Assembly: GCF_005519465.1 (NCBI RefSeq)
Contig: NZ_CP027859.1
Coordinates: 1,550,001-1,614,000, forward strand
Source of the DNA: Streptomyces clavuligerus
GTDB taxonomy: Bacteria; Actinomycetota; Actinomycetes; Streptomycetales; Streptomycetaceae
Reading direction: 5' to 3'
DNA: 64,000 nt
In this document: positions 24,007-32,848 of the stretch, in pieces
How the letters are laid out: each line of letters starts with the position of its first letter
Numbering within the stretch: the first letter of the stretch is position 1
Notes under the pieces: model-generated
What the model was told of the DNA's origin: nothing
The model's database searches: none
The model's input: only the letters and a program-made list of their open reading frames with translations
Position numbers and translations under genes: made by a program

Positions 24007-26565
24007 ATGCCATTACGTGGACTGGTGCGGATGGGGCTGTCCGGCCTGTTGCTGGTGGGGGGCGGCACAGGCGCGATCCTGACCGGGGCCGGGCAGGCCG
24101 GCGCCGCGGCGACCGACGGCACCCTGACCGTCGAGGTACTGCGGGACTTCTTCGGCACCGGCGTGATCAACGCGACCATGGATGTGCCGCAGCGGGGAAT
24201 GACGGTCGAGGTCACCGACCCCGAGGGCCATCGCGTCACCGGTGTCACGGACGCCACAGGAAAGGTCATCATCTCACCGTCGGACGAACTGACCGGCGGC
24301 CGGTACCGGGTCGATGTCACCGTCCCGGCTCCGTACAGCAACTATCTGCGGGCCGCGCCCGCCTCGACCGCCCCGAACCACTTCGACAGCTTCACGTCGT
24401 ACGTGGACGTCTCGGACGGCAAGGACGACTCGGTGACCACCGGGGTCTGGAACCCGGCCGACTACGCGCTGCCCGACTCCCGTTACTTCGTACCGGTCCA
24501 GAACGGCGCGGGCGGCGCGGACACCCGGGCACTGGTGGCGTTCGGGACGAACGTTCGCGGCAACTGCCCCGAGCAGCAGACATGTCCGGAGGTGATCAAC
24601 ACCCAGGAGCAGGTGGGCACGACCTACGGGCTGGCCTACGACAGGTACCGCAAGCAACTGTTCCAGTCGTCGTTCGCCCGGCGGTACACCCAGTACGGGC
24701 CGGACGGCGGTGACGCGATCTACACCGTGCCGACCGACGGCGGCGCCACCAAGCTGTTCGCGAAGGTGCCGGGCGCCACGAAGACACCGCACGACACCGC
24801 CAACCTGATCAAGGACGCCGGGTTCGTCGACGTACCGGGCAAGGAGAGCATCGGCGGCCTGGCCCTGTCCGAGGACGGCGAGACCCTGTACGCGGTGAAT
24901 CTGCTCGGCCGCACCCTGGTCAGCTTCAACGCGACCGGGCCCACGGCCGCGTCACCCAAGGCGATCGTGCCGATCCCCGACCCGGGCTGCGCGGCGGCCG
25001 GGGACTGGCGCCCGTTCAGCGTGGCCACCCACAACAACACGCTGTACGTCGGTGGGGTGTGCAGCGCGGAGAGCACACAGCAGCGCACGGACCTGAAGGC
25101 CGTCGTCGCCACCTATGACGGCAAGCGGTTCACCACCGTGCTCTCCCAGCCGCTGACCGCCGAGCGCGGCAGCGTCCTCACCAGCAACTCCGGCCGCGAC
25201 CAGGTCAACCACTGGAATCCGTGGAACACCAACCTGGCCACCTGGGACAACCTCCAGGTGGGCAGCGCGATGATCAACCCGCAGCCGGCGCTGGCCAGTA
25301 TGGCCTTCGCCCGCGACGGCTCGCTGATCCTCGGTTTCCGTGACCGGTTCATGGACGTCGTGAGCTGGGGCGGACTGGACCCGAGGCCGGGCCCGCCCAA
25401 TCCGCAGTTCGGCATGTCCGGCGGCGACATCAACATGGCCTGCGCCACGCCCACCGGCGGGTACGAGTGGGAAGGCACCGGAAGCTGCCCCGACCACGCC
25501 ACGGACCCGCGGGTCGACGGTGTCCAGCCCGGCGCCGTCGTCGAGTACTTCGCGGGTGACTTCTTCCCGAACGGCGGCTCCGCGACCAACCCCGGTCCGC
25601 ACCAGGAGTCCGCCCTGGGGTCGGTCGCCTACATCCCGCAGCAGCAGTGGATCGTCAGCACCCAGATGGACCCGACCGGCCGGGTCATCACCAACGGAAC
25701 CGGCTACTACGACGTCGCCACTGGCCTCGGCCCCGGCAACGACCCGGTCAACAACGCGTACGAGTTCATCGGCCCGAACCAGAACGGGTTCGGCAAGGCC
25801 GGTGGCCTCGGCGACATCGCGTACGCCGCCGCGAACGCGCCGATCCAGATCGGCAACGTGGTGTGGTTCGACGGCGACCGCAACGGCATCCAGGACCCCG
25901 GGCACGTCCTGCTTCCGGGTGCCACGATCAATCTGCTGGACGCCGACGGCAAGCAGGTCGCCACGACCACGACGGACGCCGCCGGTGAGTACTACTTCGG
26001 CGGTGTCGGCGCGGAGTACGAGCTGACACCGGGCGCCAAGTACACCGTCCAGTTCGATGTGTGCACGGCGGACACCAGCGAGGTGCCGGGCCAGCCGCCC
26101 GCCACCGACCTGCGGTTCACCCTGCCGCGGACCGGTGACGACCGGGTGCACGACTCCAATGTGACCCCGCCGACCACCGACCGGCTGTGCAACGGGTACG
26201 CGCCGGTCACCGCACCGGCCAAGGCGGGAGGGGTCGATCACACGATCGACGCCGGCGTGTACATCCCGAAGGAGCCCTCGCCGACACCCACGCCGACGCC
26301 GACCCCGACGCCCACGCCGACCGAATCCCCGTCCCCGACACCGACTCCGACCGCCACGCCCACACCGACTCCGACCCTGCCACCGACCCCGACCGTCCCG
26401 GCCCCCAACAACCCGGCACCGAACGGCGGCCGGACACCGGGTGGCGGACTCGCCAACACCGGCGCGGCCGGCCTGGGAGAGGCCCTCACCCTCGTCGCCG
26501 TACTGCTCGCCGCGGGTGCGGCAGTCGTCCTGATCAGCCGTAAGCGGCGCACCAGGCACCACTGA
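24007..26565 (+). CDS. Cell-wall-anchored surface protein with SdrD-like B domain and LANTG sorting signal
   Basis: 852 aa. Sec signal at about 1-35. A large beta-propeller-like region follows (LAYDRYRKQLFQSSFARRYTQYG, GGLALSEDGETLYAVNLLGR), then an SdrD-B Ig-like domain (IGNVVWFDGDRNGIQDPG, DAAGEYYFGG) and a Pro-Thr repeat stalk (about 757-795). The C-terminal signal is LANTG at residues 815-819, a hydrophobic segment and a basic tail RKRRTRHH. LAxTG is the class E sortase motif in Streptomyces, so the protein should be covalently linked to peptidoglycan. No sortase gene is in the window. It is a likely adhesin or display protein; the ligand is unknown. Confidence 0.88.
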   Translation: MPLRGLVRMGLSGLLLVGGGTGAILTGAGQAGAAATDGTLTVEVLRDFFGTGVINATMDVPQRGMTVEVTDPEGHRVTGVTDATGKVIISPSDELTGGRYRVDVTVPAPYSNYLRAAPASTAPNHFDSFTSYVDVSDGKDDSVTTGVWNPADYALPDSRYFVPVQNGAGGADTRALVAFGTNVRGNCPEQQTCPEVINTQEQVGTTYGLAYDRYRKQLFQSSFARRYTQYGPDGGDAIYTVPTDGGATKLFAKVPGATKTPHDTANLIKDAGFVDVPGKESIGGLALSEDGETLYAVNLLGRTLVSFNATGPTAASPKAIVPIPDPGCAAAGDWRPFSVATHNNTLYVGGVCSAESTQQRTDLKAVVATYDGKRFTTVLSQPLTAERGSVLTSNSGRDQVNHWNPWNTNLATWDNLQVGSAMINPQPALASMAFARDGSLILGFRDRFMDVVSWGGLDPRPGPPNPQFGMSGGDINMACATPTGGYEWEGTGSCPDHATDPRVDGVQPGAVVEYFAGDFFPNGGSATNPGPHQESALGSVAYIPQQQWIVSTQMDPTGRVITNGTGYYDVATGLGPGNDPVNNAYEFIGPNQNGFGKAGGLGDIAYAAANAPIQIGNVVWFDGDRNGIQDPGHVLLPGATINLLDADGKQVATTTTDAAGEYYFGGVGAEYELTPGAKYTVQFDVCTADTSEVPGQPPATDLRFTLPRTGDDRVHDSNVTPPTTDRLCNGYAPVTAPAKAGGVDHTIDAGVYIPKEPSPTPTPTPTPTPTPTESPSPTPTPTATPTPTPTLPPTPTVPAPNNPAPNGGRTPGGGLANTGAAGLGEALTLVAVLLAAGAAVVLISRKRRTRHH

Positions 26566-26577
26566 CACCCGAAACCC

Positions 26578-26610
26578 CCGATGGGCCGGTGCGTCGCACC
26601 GGCCCATCGG
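26578..26610. terminator. Bidirectional terminator
   Basis: Perfect 15-bp stem (CCGATGGGCCGGTGC, 26578-26592, with 26596-26610) and a 3-nt loop, between the convergent surface-protein and I36-like genes. Confidence 0.85.
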
Positions 26611-26635
26611 CATGACCGGCCCCGCTACCGGCCCG

Positions 26636-27010
26636 CTACTGCGGCCGGAAGGAGCGGATCTGGTACGTACCCGCCAGGTTTCCGTGCCCACCGGCGGGCG
26701 TGGAACCGATGCGGCCCTCATAGGACCTGCCCGTGTAGTACTGCTTGCGGTGCCCGGTGCTGTTGGCCACGGACAGCACGTTCCGCTGGGCCCGGATGAA
26801 GCTGCAACCGATCGTGTCCGGAATGCTGGCGGTCGCCCAGATGCACCGTTCCCCGGTGTAGTTGGCACCGCTGAAGAGGCAGAAGTACCCCGTGTCGCAG
26901 TTGGGAGCCATCGGCGCGGGCGCCGCGGCGACGGCGGAGGGGGCGGCCAGGCCGATCGCGGCCAGGCCCGTGACAGAGGCCATGACCAGGGTGGTCAGGG
27001 AGGTACGCAT
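26636..27010 (-). CDS. Secreted peptidase-inhibitor family I36-like protein (second copy)
   Basis: 124 aa from ATG 27010, with AAGGA upstream. Sec signal MRTSLTTLVMASVTGLAAIG, cleavage near AVAAAP. The mature chain has CDTGYFCLFSGANYTGERC, matching the I36/beta-gamma-crystallin-like pattern of the protein at 19,946 (CPERSLCLYRDANYTGGG), plus a later Cys (IGCSF). It is only distantly related outside that motif, so this is a family expansion rather than a recent duplication. Extracellular; target protease unknown. Confidence 0.78.
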   Translation of the reverse strand: MRTSLTTLVMASVTGLAAIGLAAPSAVAAAPAPMAPNCDTGYFCLFSGANYTGERCIWATASIPDTIGCSFIRAQRNVLSVANSTGHRKQYYTGRSYEGRIGSTPAGGHGNLAGTYQIRSFRPQ

Positions 27011-27337
27011 GAAGGAAGTCCTTTCCAGCCGTCTTCCAGGTGCCCACCGCTGCGGCTCCCGGAACGTGTCCATCGGGGAATGTCGCAGCTCCACTGTCAC
27101 CCGCTCCGGGTGGGCCGGTCTTTAGCCGGGAACGCAGACATCCTGTGCGTTCAGCGCACCGCGCGGGCGGTACTGATCTCAACGATTCCGCCTTCGTGCG
27201 CGGTGCGACGGTGCCATGCTGAACGCGCTGACACGTGCGGGGGGTCTTGCGCCGTGCCGGCCGCTCCGTCGCGGTTTCCCGAGGGCCGGCAGGCCCCGCC
27301 GTCGCGGGGCGGACCAGGGGAGGGGAGTACCACCATC
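27011..27337. promoter_or_regulatory. Divergent promoter region (I36-like and YVTN genes)
   Basis: 327 bp upstream of both genes. No gene is convincing in it. It must carry both promoters, but I cannot place the boxes with confidence. A purine-rich GGGGAGGGGAG precedes the YVTN start. Confidence 0.45.
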
Positions 27338-29140
27338 ATGTCCCTACGTTCCGCCTTACACCCGGCGCCGCACGCCGGAGCACGCAGACGGCTGACCGCG
27401 TTGCTGGCCACCGGGGCGCTGGTCTGCTCCGGGCTCGCCGCGGTGGCCGCCCCGGCCGCGACCGCCGCCCCGGCGCGGAACACGGCCGCTCCGGTGGCGT
27501 ACGTCGCCAACAGCGGCTCGGACAACGTATCGGTCGTGGATACGGCCACGCACACGGTCATCGCGACCGTCCCGGTCGGCAACAGCCCCTCCGGGGTGGC
27601 GGTGACCCCCGACGGGGGCGCGGTCTACGTCACCAACCGCAGCTCCGACTCGGTCTCGGTGATCGACGCCGCCACCCGTACCGTCACCGCGACCGTGCCC
27701 GTCGGCGACAACCCGTTCGGAGTGGTGGCGAGCCCCGACGGGGGCGCGGTCTACGTCACCAACTACCTGTCCGACTCGGTCTCCGTGATCAGCACCGCGA
27801 CGAACACCGTCACGGCCACCGTCCCCGTCGGCGCGCAGCCGACCAGCGCCGCGGTGGCCCCCGGCGGGGGCCATGTGTACGTCACCAGCACCAACAGCTC
27901 CTCGGTCGCGGTGATCGACACCACCACCGACACCGTCACCGCGAGCATCCCGGTCGACAAGCCCAACGGCGTCGCGGTCTCCCCGGACGGCAGCCGCCTC
28001 TACGTCAGTTCGCAGAACGAGGCCGTCGCCGCCGTCGTCGACACCGCCACCCGGACCACCGTGGCCACCGTCCCCGTCAGCAACACACCCTTCGGTGTCG
28101 CGATCTCCCCGAACGGGTCCCGCGTCTATGTGACCAACATCGGCGGCGACAGCACGTCCGTGATCGACACCGCGACGAACACCGCCGTCGCCACCGTCCC
28201 CGTCGGCTCCACCCCGATCGGTGTCGCGGTCTCCCCCGACGGGGGCGCGGTCTATGTCGCCGACAGCAACAGCGGTACCGCGTCGGTGATCGACACGGCC
28301 ACCGACACCGTCATCGCCACCGTCCCCGTCGGCAGCGAACCGTACGCCGTGGCGTTCACCCCGTCGGCCGCGCCCGCCGCGAACCTGTCCGTGACGGTGA
28401 CCGAATCGGCCGACCCCGTCGGCCAGGGCGACACCTTCACCTACACCGCCACCGTCACCAACCACGGGCCCGCCCCGGCCACCGCCGCGACCGCTGCCCT
28501 CACCCTGTCCGGCGCCGCCCGCGCCATCGTCTCCGCGAGCGCCTCGCACGGGTCGTGCACCATCGCGGCACCGGCCGTCGAGTGCGCCCTGGGCAGGCTC
28601 GCCGTCGGCGCCTCGGCCACTGTCACCGTCAGTGTGAGGCCGACCGCGACGGGCACCCTCACCGCCACGGCCACCGCCGCCGCCACCGAGACCGACCCCG
28701 TCCCGGCCGACAACAGCGCCACCCAGTCCACCACCGTCGCCACCCCGCCGACCGCGGACCTCGACATCGACGTCACCGCCAAGCCGAACCTGGGCCTCCT
28801 GGTGCCCTACCTCACCTACACCCTCACCGCCCGCAACACCGGCCCGAGGGCGGTGACATCGGCCACCGTCACCGCGACCCTGCCGCCCGGCTCCACCGCC
28901 ACCGCTCTGTCCCCCGGATGCACCACCACAAGCAGGACGGTGACCTGCGTCCACGGCGCGATCGCCAACGGCGCCAGCGCGCACAAGACCTTCCGTGTCC
29001 CGCTGCACCTGCTGTCCCTGGGCCAGGTCGGCGTCACCGGAACCCGGACCCTGTCCGCCCCGGCCGACCCCAACCCGGCCAACGACACCGCGACGGCCAC
29101 CTGCACCGTCCTCTCCATCCTCCTGGCCACCTGCCCCTGA
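27338..29140 (+). CDS. Secreted YVTN beta-propeller protein with DUF11-like domains
   Basis: 600 aa. Sec signal (LTALLATGALVCSGLAAVAAPAA, cleavage near ATAAPA). Then seven ~42-aa repeats of the form VYVTN...SVIDTATxTVxATVPVG...GVAVSPDGG, enough for a complete seven-bladed propeller (about residues 50-345). Two DUF11-like Ig-fold repeats follow (NLSVTVTESADPVGQGDTFTY and DLDIDVTAKPNLG), with Cys pairs. There is no LPxTG or TM anchor at the C-terminus, which ends in a hydrophobic CTVLSILLATCP. It probably acts as an extracellular binding scaffold. It is neighbour to another propeller-like surface protein upstream. Confidence 0.88.
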   Translation: MSLRSALHPAPHAGARRRLTALLATGALVCSGLAAVAAPAATAAPARNTAAPVAYVANSGSDNVSVVDTATHTVIATVPVGNSPSGVAVTPDGGAVYVTNRSSDSVSVIDAATRTVTATVPVGDNPFGVVASPDGGAVYVTNYLSDSVSVISTATNTVTATVPVGAQPTSAAVAPGGGHVYVTSTNSSSVAVIDTTTDTVTASIPVDKPNGVAVSPDGSRLYVSSQNEAVAAVVDTATRTTVATVPVSNTPFGVAISPNGSRVYVTNIGGDSTSVIDTATNTAVATVPVGSTPIGVAVSPDGGAVYVADSNSGTASVIDTATDTVIATVPVGSEPYAVAFTPSAAPAANLSVTVTESADPVGQGDTFTYTATVTNHGPAPATAATAALTLSGAARAIVSASASHGSCTIAAPAVECALGRLAVGASATVTVSVRPTATGTLTATATAAATETDPVPADNSATQSTTVATPPTADLDIDVTAKPNLGLLVPYLTYTLTARNTGPRAVTSATVTATLPPGSTATALSPGCTTTSRTVTCVHGAIANGASAHKTFRVPLHLLSLGQVGVTGTRTLSAPADPNPANDTATATCTVLSILLATCP

Positions 29141-29166
29141 ACCGCACTGACCGACGCGTGGTCCAC

Positions 29167-29204
29167 CGCCGCCCCGCCCCGGGTCCGCCCGGGGCGGGGC
29201 GGCG
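29167..29204 (+). terminator. Terminator after the YVTN gene
   Basis: Perfect 17-bp stem (29167-29183 with 29188-29204, CGCCGCCCCGCCCCGGG arm) and a 4-nt TCCG loop, 26 bases after the stop. Confidence 0.8.
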
Positions 29205-29327
29205 CAGTGACGCGGCATCCGCCGATGAGCCGCCGCCCGGAAGAAGGCGGCGAGATCCCGCGACCGTTCTGGCCCCGGCGTTTCAGGGCGGCGTTCCACC
29301 CCTGTTGAGCAGTGCCATGTCAGCGGG

Positions 29328-29344
29328 GGTGGAACGGTTCCACC
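29328..29344. promoter_or_regulatory. 17-bp perfect palindrome, candidate operator
   Basis: GGTGGAAC-G-GTTCCACC (8+1+8), with a third half-site GTTCCACC at 29293-29300. It lies about 170 bp upstream of the small secreted protein gene at 29,517. The arrangement suggests a dimeric regulator; the regulator is unknown. Confidence 0.5.
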
Positions 29345-29460
29345 GTCGCACCGGTGCCCACAGCGCTTGCCGCACCTCCCCGGCCTGCTGAGGCTGGTGA
29401 TCGCCACGTCGGCCGCTCAGCAGGGGCACACCCCCTGAACCGCAGACGGACGACGACGAC

Positions 29461-29484
29461 GGCGGAGGCGGCGCCGCCTCCGCC
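29461..29484. promoter_or_regulatory. 24-bp perfect palindrome in a leader
   Basis: The 12-bp arms GGCGGAGGCGGC and GCCGCCTCCGCC abut exactly, 32 bases before the ATG at 29,517. As RNA this gives a 10-bp stem with a GCGC loop close to the ribosome site GAGGAG. The rest of the 376-bp gap 29,141-29,516 shows no gene. Confidence 0.5.
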
Positions 29485-29516
29485 GTCACCATCACCACGA
29501 CTGACGAGGAGCCACC

Positions 29517-29852
29517 ATGGCCCACTCATCCGCCTCACGACCGCGTTCCCTCGCCGTGGCCCTCGCCGCCGCCGGGCTCCTCGTCGGAGGCATCACCTCC
29601 GCCCAGGCGGCCCCGGCCAAAGCGGCAGCAGCCCCGAAGAAGTCCGTCGCCGTGGCCGAGGTCCGGACGTTCACCGGCACCGGTATGGGCGTCTCCCCGT
29701 CCCAGGCGGTGGACAGCGCGGTCCGGACGACCTACCGGATCGCCCAGGCATACGGCTGGCAGGCGAACCAGTGCCACGTCCACTCGACCGGCGTCAGATC
29801 GGTCGGCAGCGGCCTGTACTCCGCGGCGGCCAATCTGTTCTGCCAGCGCTGA
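29517..29852 (+). CDS. Small secreted protein, unknown family
   Basis: 111 aa. Sec signal (SLAVALAAAGLLVGGITSAQA, cleavage at AQA-AP). The mature ~80 residues have FTGTGMGVSPSQAVDSAVRTTYRIAQAYGWQANQC and end NLFCQR, so one disulphide is likely. GAGGAG lies 9 bases before the ATG. I do not recognise the family. The A-V-D-S-A repeated helix pattern recalls small secreted domains often seen in Streptomyces, but no function follows from that. Confidence 0.75.
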   Translation: MAHSSASRPRSLAVALAAAGLLVGGITSAQAAPAKAAAAPKKSVAVAEVRTFTGTGMGVSPSQAVDSAVRTTYRIAQAYGWQANQCHVHSTGVRSVGSGLYSAAANLFCQR

Positions 29853-30093
29853 ACCCACCGATCCGCCACCAGGAACTCCACCCGGGGACCTCGGCACCCA
29901 TCCGCGGCGGCCCCGCCGCCCGGTCCGCCCGGGGAGCGGTGAACGGGACCCGTCCGACCAGCACGGTCGCCCGGGTCCCGACGGGCACCCGCCCACGCGC
30001 CGCGCTCGTCGTCCAGCCCATGAGGGTGCCGTTGACGCCGAGTCCGGCGGTACCCCCGGCGATCCCCCCTCTCCCCTGTGAAGGACGTGTCCG

Positions 30094-31737
30094 ATGACCG
30101 ATGCCCCCCTGCCCCGGAGACCGCTGGACGGTGAACGGATCGACCGGCGCCTGGCCCGGGTCCGGGCGCTGTACGCGCGGTGGGCCACGCTGCGACCCGG
30201 CGACCGGGAGGTGTGGCGCAGCGGGTTTACGCCGCTGACCGAGGCGGAGGTGGCCCGGACCGAAGCCCGGCTGGGACTGCGGCTGCCGGAGAACTACCGC
30301 CGCTATCTGCTGGAGTTCGGCGACCCCGGACAGGCGCTGATGTCCTACGCGGGCCGGCCGTTCGAGCGACAGGGCGGCGCCCGCTCCGCCGAACCCTTCC
30401 CGCTCGACGGCCCCTGGGCGGGCAGCCCGATCGTGATCACCGCATGGGAGGACGAGGAAGGGGGCGACTTCTTCGAGGACGGGCCCGGTGAGTTCCACGG
30501 CTGGCTGGACGATCCGGAAGCCGCCTTCTACGAGCTCCCGGACGGCGCGCAACACCACGACGGCACGCTGCTCCTGGGCGCGACCCGCAGTCACTTCCTG
30601 GCCCGGCTGGTGCTCAACGGCCCGTGGGCGGGCACCGTCTGGTTCGACAGCTTCGGCTGTGACGGGGGCCTGATCCATCCGGCCGACGACAGCGACGACC
30701 CCTTCCAGGACTACACCCTCGGAGCCTTCTTCGACGCCGGGGAGTGGCGGCCACTCGTGGACCAGCCCTGGTTCCCCGGGCCGGAGGAGGAGATCGAGGA
30801 CCCGGCCCCGGCGGACTTCCTCGATCTGACGCTGGCCTGGCTGCGCCACCGGGTACGGCAGGCCGAGGCCGAACGGACCTGCGACCTGATCGACGCCGCC
30901 ACCCTCGCCGAGGCCGCCCGACGCCTGCGGACCCCGCACGCGTTCGGATTCCCGCGCGGACACACCTACGGAAGTTTCGCACCGTACGTCGCCGGGCTGA
31001 TGCGGGACGAACTGCTCCGCCCGGCCCCGGACCGGGCCCTGGGCACACGGATCGTCGAGCTGGCCCGAGCGCTGCTCGGCCCCGGGAACCTGCCCGTGGC
31101 ACTGATCCTGGCCGGCCGGTGGCAGGAACTCGCCGATCTCGAACGGAACACCTTCCCGGACGACGGGCGCAGCGCGGTCAACCTGGCGCTGGCCGAGGCG
31201 ATGCTCGGCACCGCGCCGACGCCCTCGGCCACCGTCCCCACGCGTCCCGGTCCGCAGCGCACGGGCACCGACCGATGGGCGGTGCTCGACACCGTGGCCC
31301 GCGTCGACGCCGCCCGGCGGCGGCGGTTCCTGGAGCGGCTGCCCGAGCCGGACGCCGCCGAACTGCGCCCGCTGCTGGCGACCGCCACCCAGCCCGTCGA
31401 CGCGGCGGCACTCGACGCGGTGCTCGCCGGGGACCTGACCGGCCCGCACCGCGACGCGGCCACCGTCCTGCTGGTGAGAACCCTGCACGCCATGGCCGTG
31501 GACGGCGGTCCGGCCACCGCCACGGGCACGGCCACCGGCACGGGCATGGCCGAACGGGTGTGCGCCCTGGCCGTCGCGACCGACCGGGTCGGAGACGTCT
31601 TCGACCTGCTGACCGCCGTGACCGGGGGCCGGTGGGCCGACTGGCACGCCGCCCGCGAGGACGGGCAGCGATTTCTCGCCACCCTGCGTCCGCCACGGCC
31701 CGTAGCGGAAGCGGCGGTACCGGAGCGGCAGCCGTGA
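30094..31737 (+). CDS. SUKH (SMI1/KNR4) domain protein
   Basis: 547 aa, no signal peptide. Residues about 45-205 show the SUKH pattern: LTEAEVARTEARLGLRLPENYRRYLLEFGDPG early, and GTVWFDSFGCDGGLIHP at the end of the domain. The remaining ~340 residues are acidic and helical, with no family I can name (LAEAMLGTAP, FDLLTAVTGGRWADWHA). SUKH proteins often act as immunity proteins for polymorphic toxins, or as cytoplasmic regulators. No toxin gene is adjacent. AAGGA lies 8 bases upstream of ATG 30094. Function uncertain. Confidence 0.75.
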   Translation: MTDAPLPRRPLDGERIDRRLARVRALYARWATLRPGDREVWRSGFTPLTEAEVARTEARLGLRLPENYRRYLLEFGDPGQALMSYAGRPFERQGGARSAEPFPLDGPWAGSPIVITAWEDEEGGDFFEDGPGEFHGWLDDPEAAFYELPDGAQHHDGTLLLGATRSHFLARLVLNGPWAGTVWFDSFGCDGGLIHPADDSDDPFQDYTLGAFFDAGEWRPLVDQPWFPGPEEEIEDPAPADFLDLTLAWLRHRVRQAEAERTCDLIDAATLAEAARRLRTPHAFGFPRGHTYGSFAPYVAGLMRDELLRPAPDRALGTRIVELARALLGPGNLPVALILAGRWQELADLERNTFPDDGRSAVNLALAEAMLGTAPTPSATVPTRPGPQRTGTDRWAVLDTVARVDAARRRRFLERLPEPDAAELRPLLATATQPVDAAALDAVLAGDLTGPHRDAATVLLVRTLHAMAVDGGPATATGTATGTGMAERVCALAVATDRVGDVFDLLTAVTGGRWADWHAAREDGQRFLATLRPPRPVAEAAVPERQP

Positions 31738-31988
31738 ACGACGCACGGCGGGGCGGACCTTCATGGCTCAGCCATGGGCCGTCATGACTTGTTGGTGAGG
31801 GTGGTGCGCTGTACCGTCTGCACGATCGCCGGCGGCGAGAGGGGAGCGGAGTGGCGTATGCCCGGCTCGTGGAACGGGTTGGCACGTCGCATCCGGGCGC
31901 GCCGTGTGCGACTCCCCTCCCGGAGGGGGCGGGCGTTCGACAGCGCGACGCCCCCCGCCGGCCCGCAGATACCTCTCTCCACAACACG

Positions 31989-32010
31989 CCCGACTCCGGA
32001 CGGAGTCGGG
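31989..32010. promoter_or_regulatory. Near-palindrome just upstream of snapalysin
   Basis: CCCGACTCCG (31989-31998), GA, CGGAGTCGGG (32001-32010): a perfect 10-bp inverted repeat with a 2-nt centre, ending 24 bases before the snapalysin ATG. It may be an operator or a leader hairpin covering the start. The rest of the 31,738-32,034 gap shows nothing clear. Confidence 0.5.
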
Positions 32011-32034
32011 ACCCCCACATGTGAAGGGACAGCG

Positions 32035-32625
32035 ATGCTGCCTTGCATACGCCTGGCATCGGCCGCCGCCACCGTCGTGGCGGTCGCCCTGACCACGGCA
32101 CCGGCCGCGAATGCCTTCTCCGCGCCGCATCCGACCGGGGCACAGAGCACGGCGGCGGCCGTGGTGACACTCCGTTATGACGACAGCCGGGCCACCGGCT
32201 GGGAGGCGGCGGTCACGGCCGGAGTCGCCTCGTGGAACACGAACGTCGACAACGTGAAGCTGGTCAAGGCATCCCCGGGCACCCGGGCCGACATCCAGTT
32301 CGTGGCCACCAGCGGCTGGCCGCAGGCCACCCTCGGCCCGGTCCGGCCGGGAGGCCGGGGCCGGATCGAACTCGGCAGCCAAGCGGTCGCGCTGGGGCAC
32401 GACAAGACGCGCATCGCCGCGCACGAGATCGGCCACAACCTGGGCCTGTGGGACACCAAGCCCGGCCCGTGCTCCCAGTTGATGTCGGGCTCCAGCGCCG
32501 GTGCCACCTGCAAGAACGCCATCCCCGACGCGGCTGAACAGGCACAGGTCGAGGCCGCCTACGCCGCGCGGTCCACCTCTGTCCTCCCGGCCGAAGGCGG
32601 TGTGCTGGTCGTGGACGACCAGTAG
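32035..32625 (+). CDS. snpA: Snapalysin-type small neutral metalloprotease (M7)
   Basis: 196 aa, the usual short snapalysin. Sec signal (ASAAATVVAVALTTAPAANA), short pro-region, then the M7 zinc motif HEIGHNLGLWD: H130, H134 and D140 as the three ligands, E131 catalytic. C147 and C159 flank the SGSSAGAT loop, the conserved disulphide. Extracellular caseinolytic protease of streptomycetes. In many species a LysR regulator (snpR) is divergent from it; none is seen here. AAGGGAC lies upstream of the ATG. The last residues (LPAEGGVLVVDDQ) extend beyond the core. Confidence 0.9.
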   Translation: MLPCIRLASAAATVVAVALTTAPAANAFSAPHPTGAQSTAAAVVTLRYDDSRATGWEAAVTAGVASWNTNVDNVKLVKASPGTRADIQFVATSGWPQATLGPVRPGGRGRIELGSQAVALGHDKTRIAAHEIGHNLGLWDTKPGPCSQLMSGSSAGATCKNAIPDAAEQAQVEAAYAARSTSVLPAEGGVLVVDDQ

Positions 32626-32714
32626 GCGACGGACCAGGGGCGGTCGCGGCCGGACGCACCGGAGCGCCGGTATCCCTCCAGCCGTGGAAGGCGGTGACCG
32701 CTCCGAGGGGGAGT

Positions 32715-32741
32715 ACGCTCCGGGCGCGAGGTCCGGAGCGT
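32715..32741. terminator. Hairpin after snapalysin
   Basis: ACGCTCCGG (32715-32723) pairs with CCGGAGCGT (32733-32741) around a 9-nt loop. It could terminate snapalysin transcripts or lie in the leader of the downstream lyase. Confidence 0.4.
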
Positions 32742-32759
32742 GCAAGTCCGCTGTGTGTG

Positions 32760-32788
32760 TTGACCCTTGCCACACCCACCCTTATGGT
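32760..32788 (+). promoter_or_regulatory. Candidate sigma-70-type promoter for the lyase gene
   Basis: TTGACC (32760-32765), 17 bp, TATGGT (32783-32788): five of six and four of six matches to the -35 and -10 consensus, about 60 bases before the GTG start. Confidence 0.5.
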
Positions 32789-32848
32789 CGCTCACCCCAG
32801 AGGAATCCAGAAGGACGTCTCTCGTTCACATCAGAGAATGGACCTCCT

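Noticed and set aside
26612..27337. Upstream extension of the YVTN protein
   Set aside because: The extension overlaps the I36-like gene and lacks a signal peptide; ATG 27338 has the signal and a purine-rich site before it.
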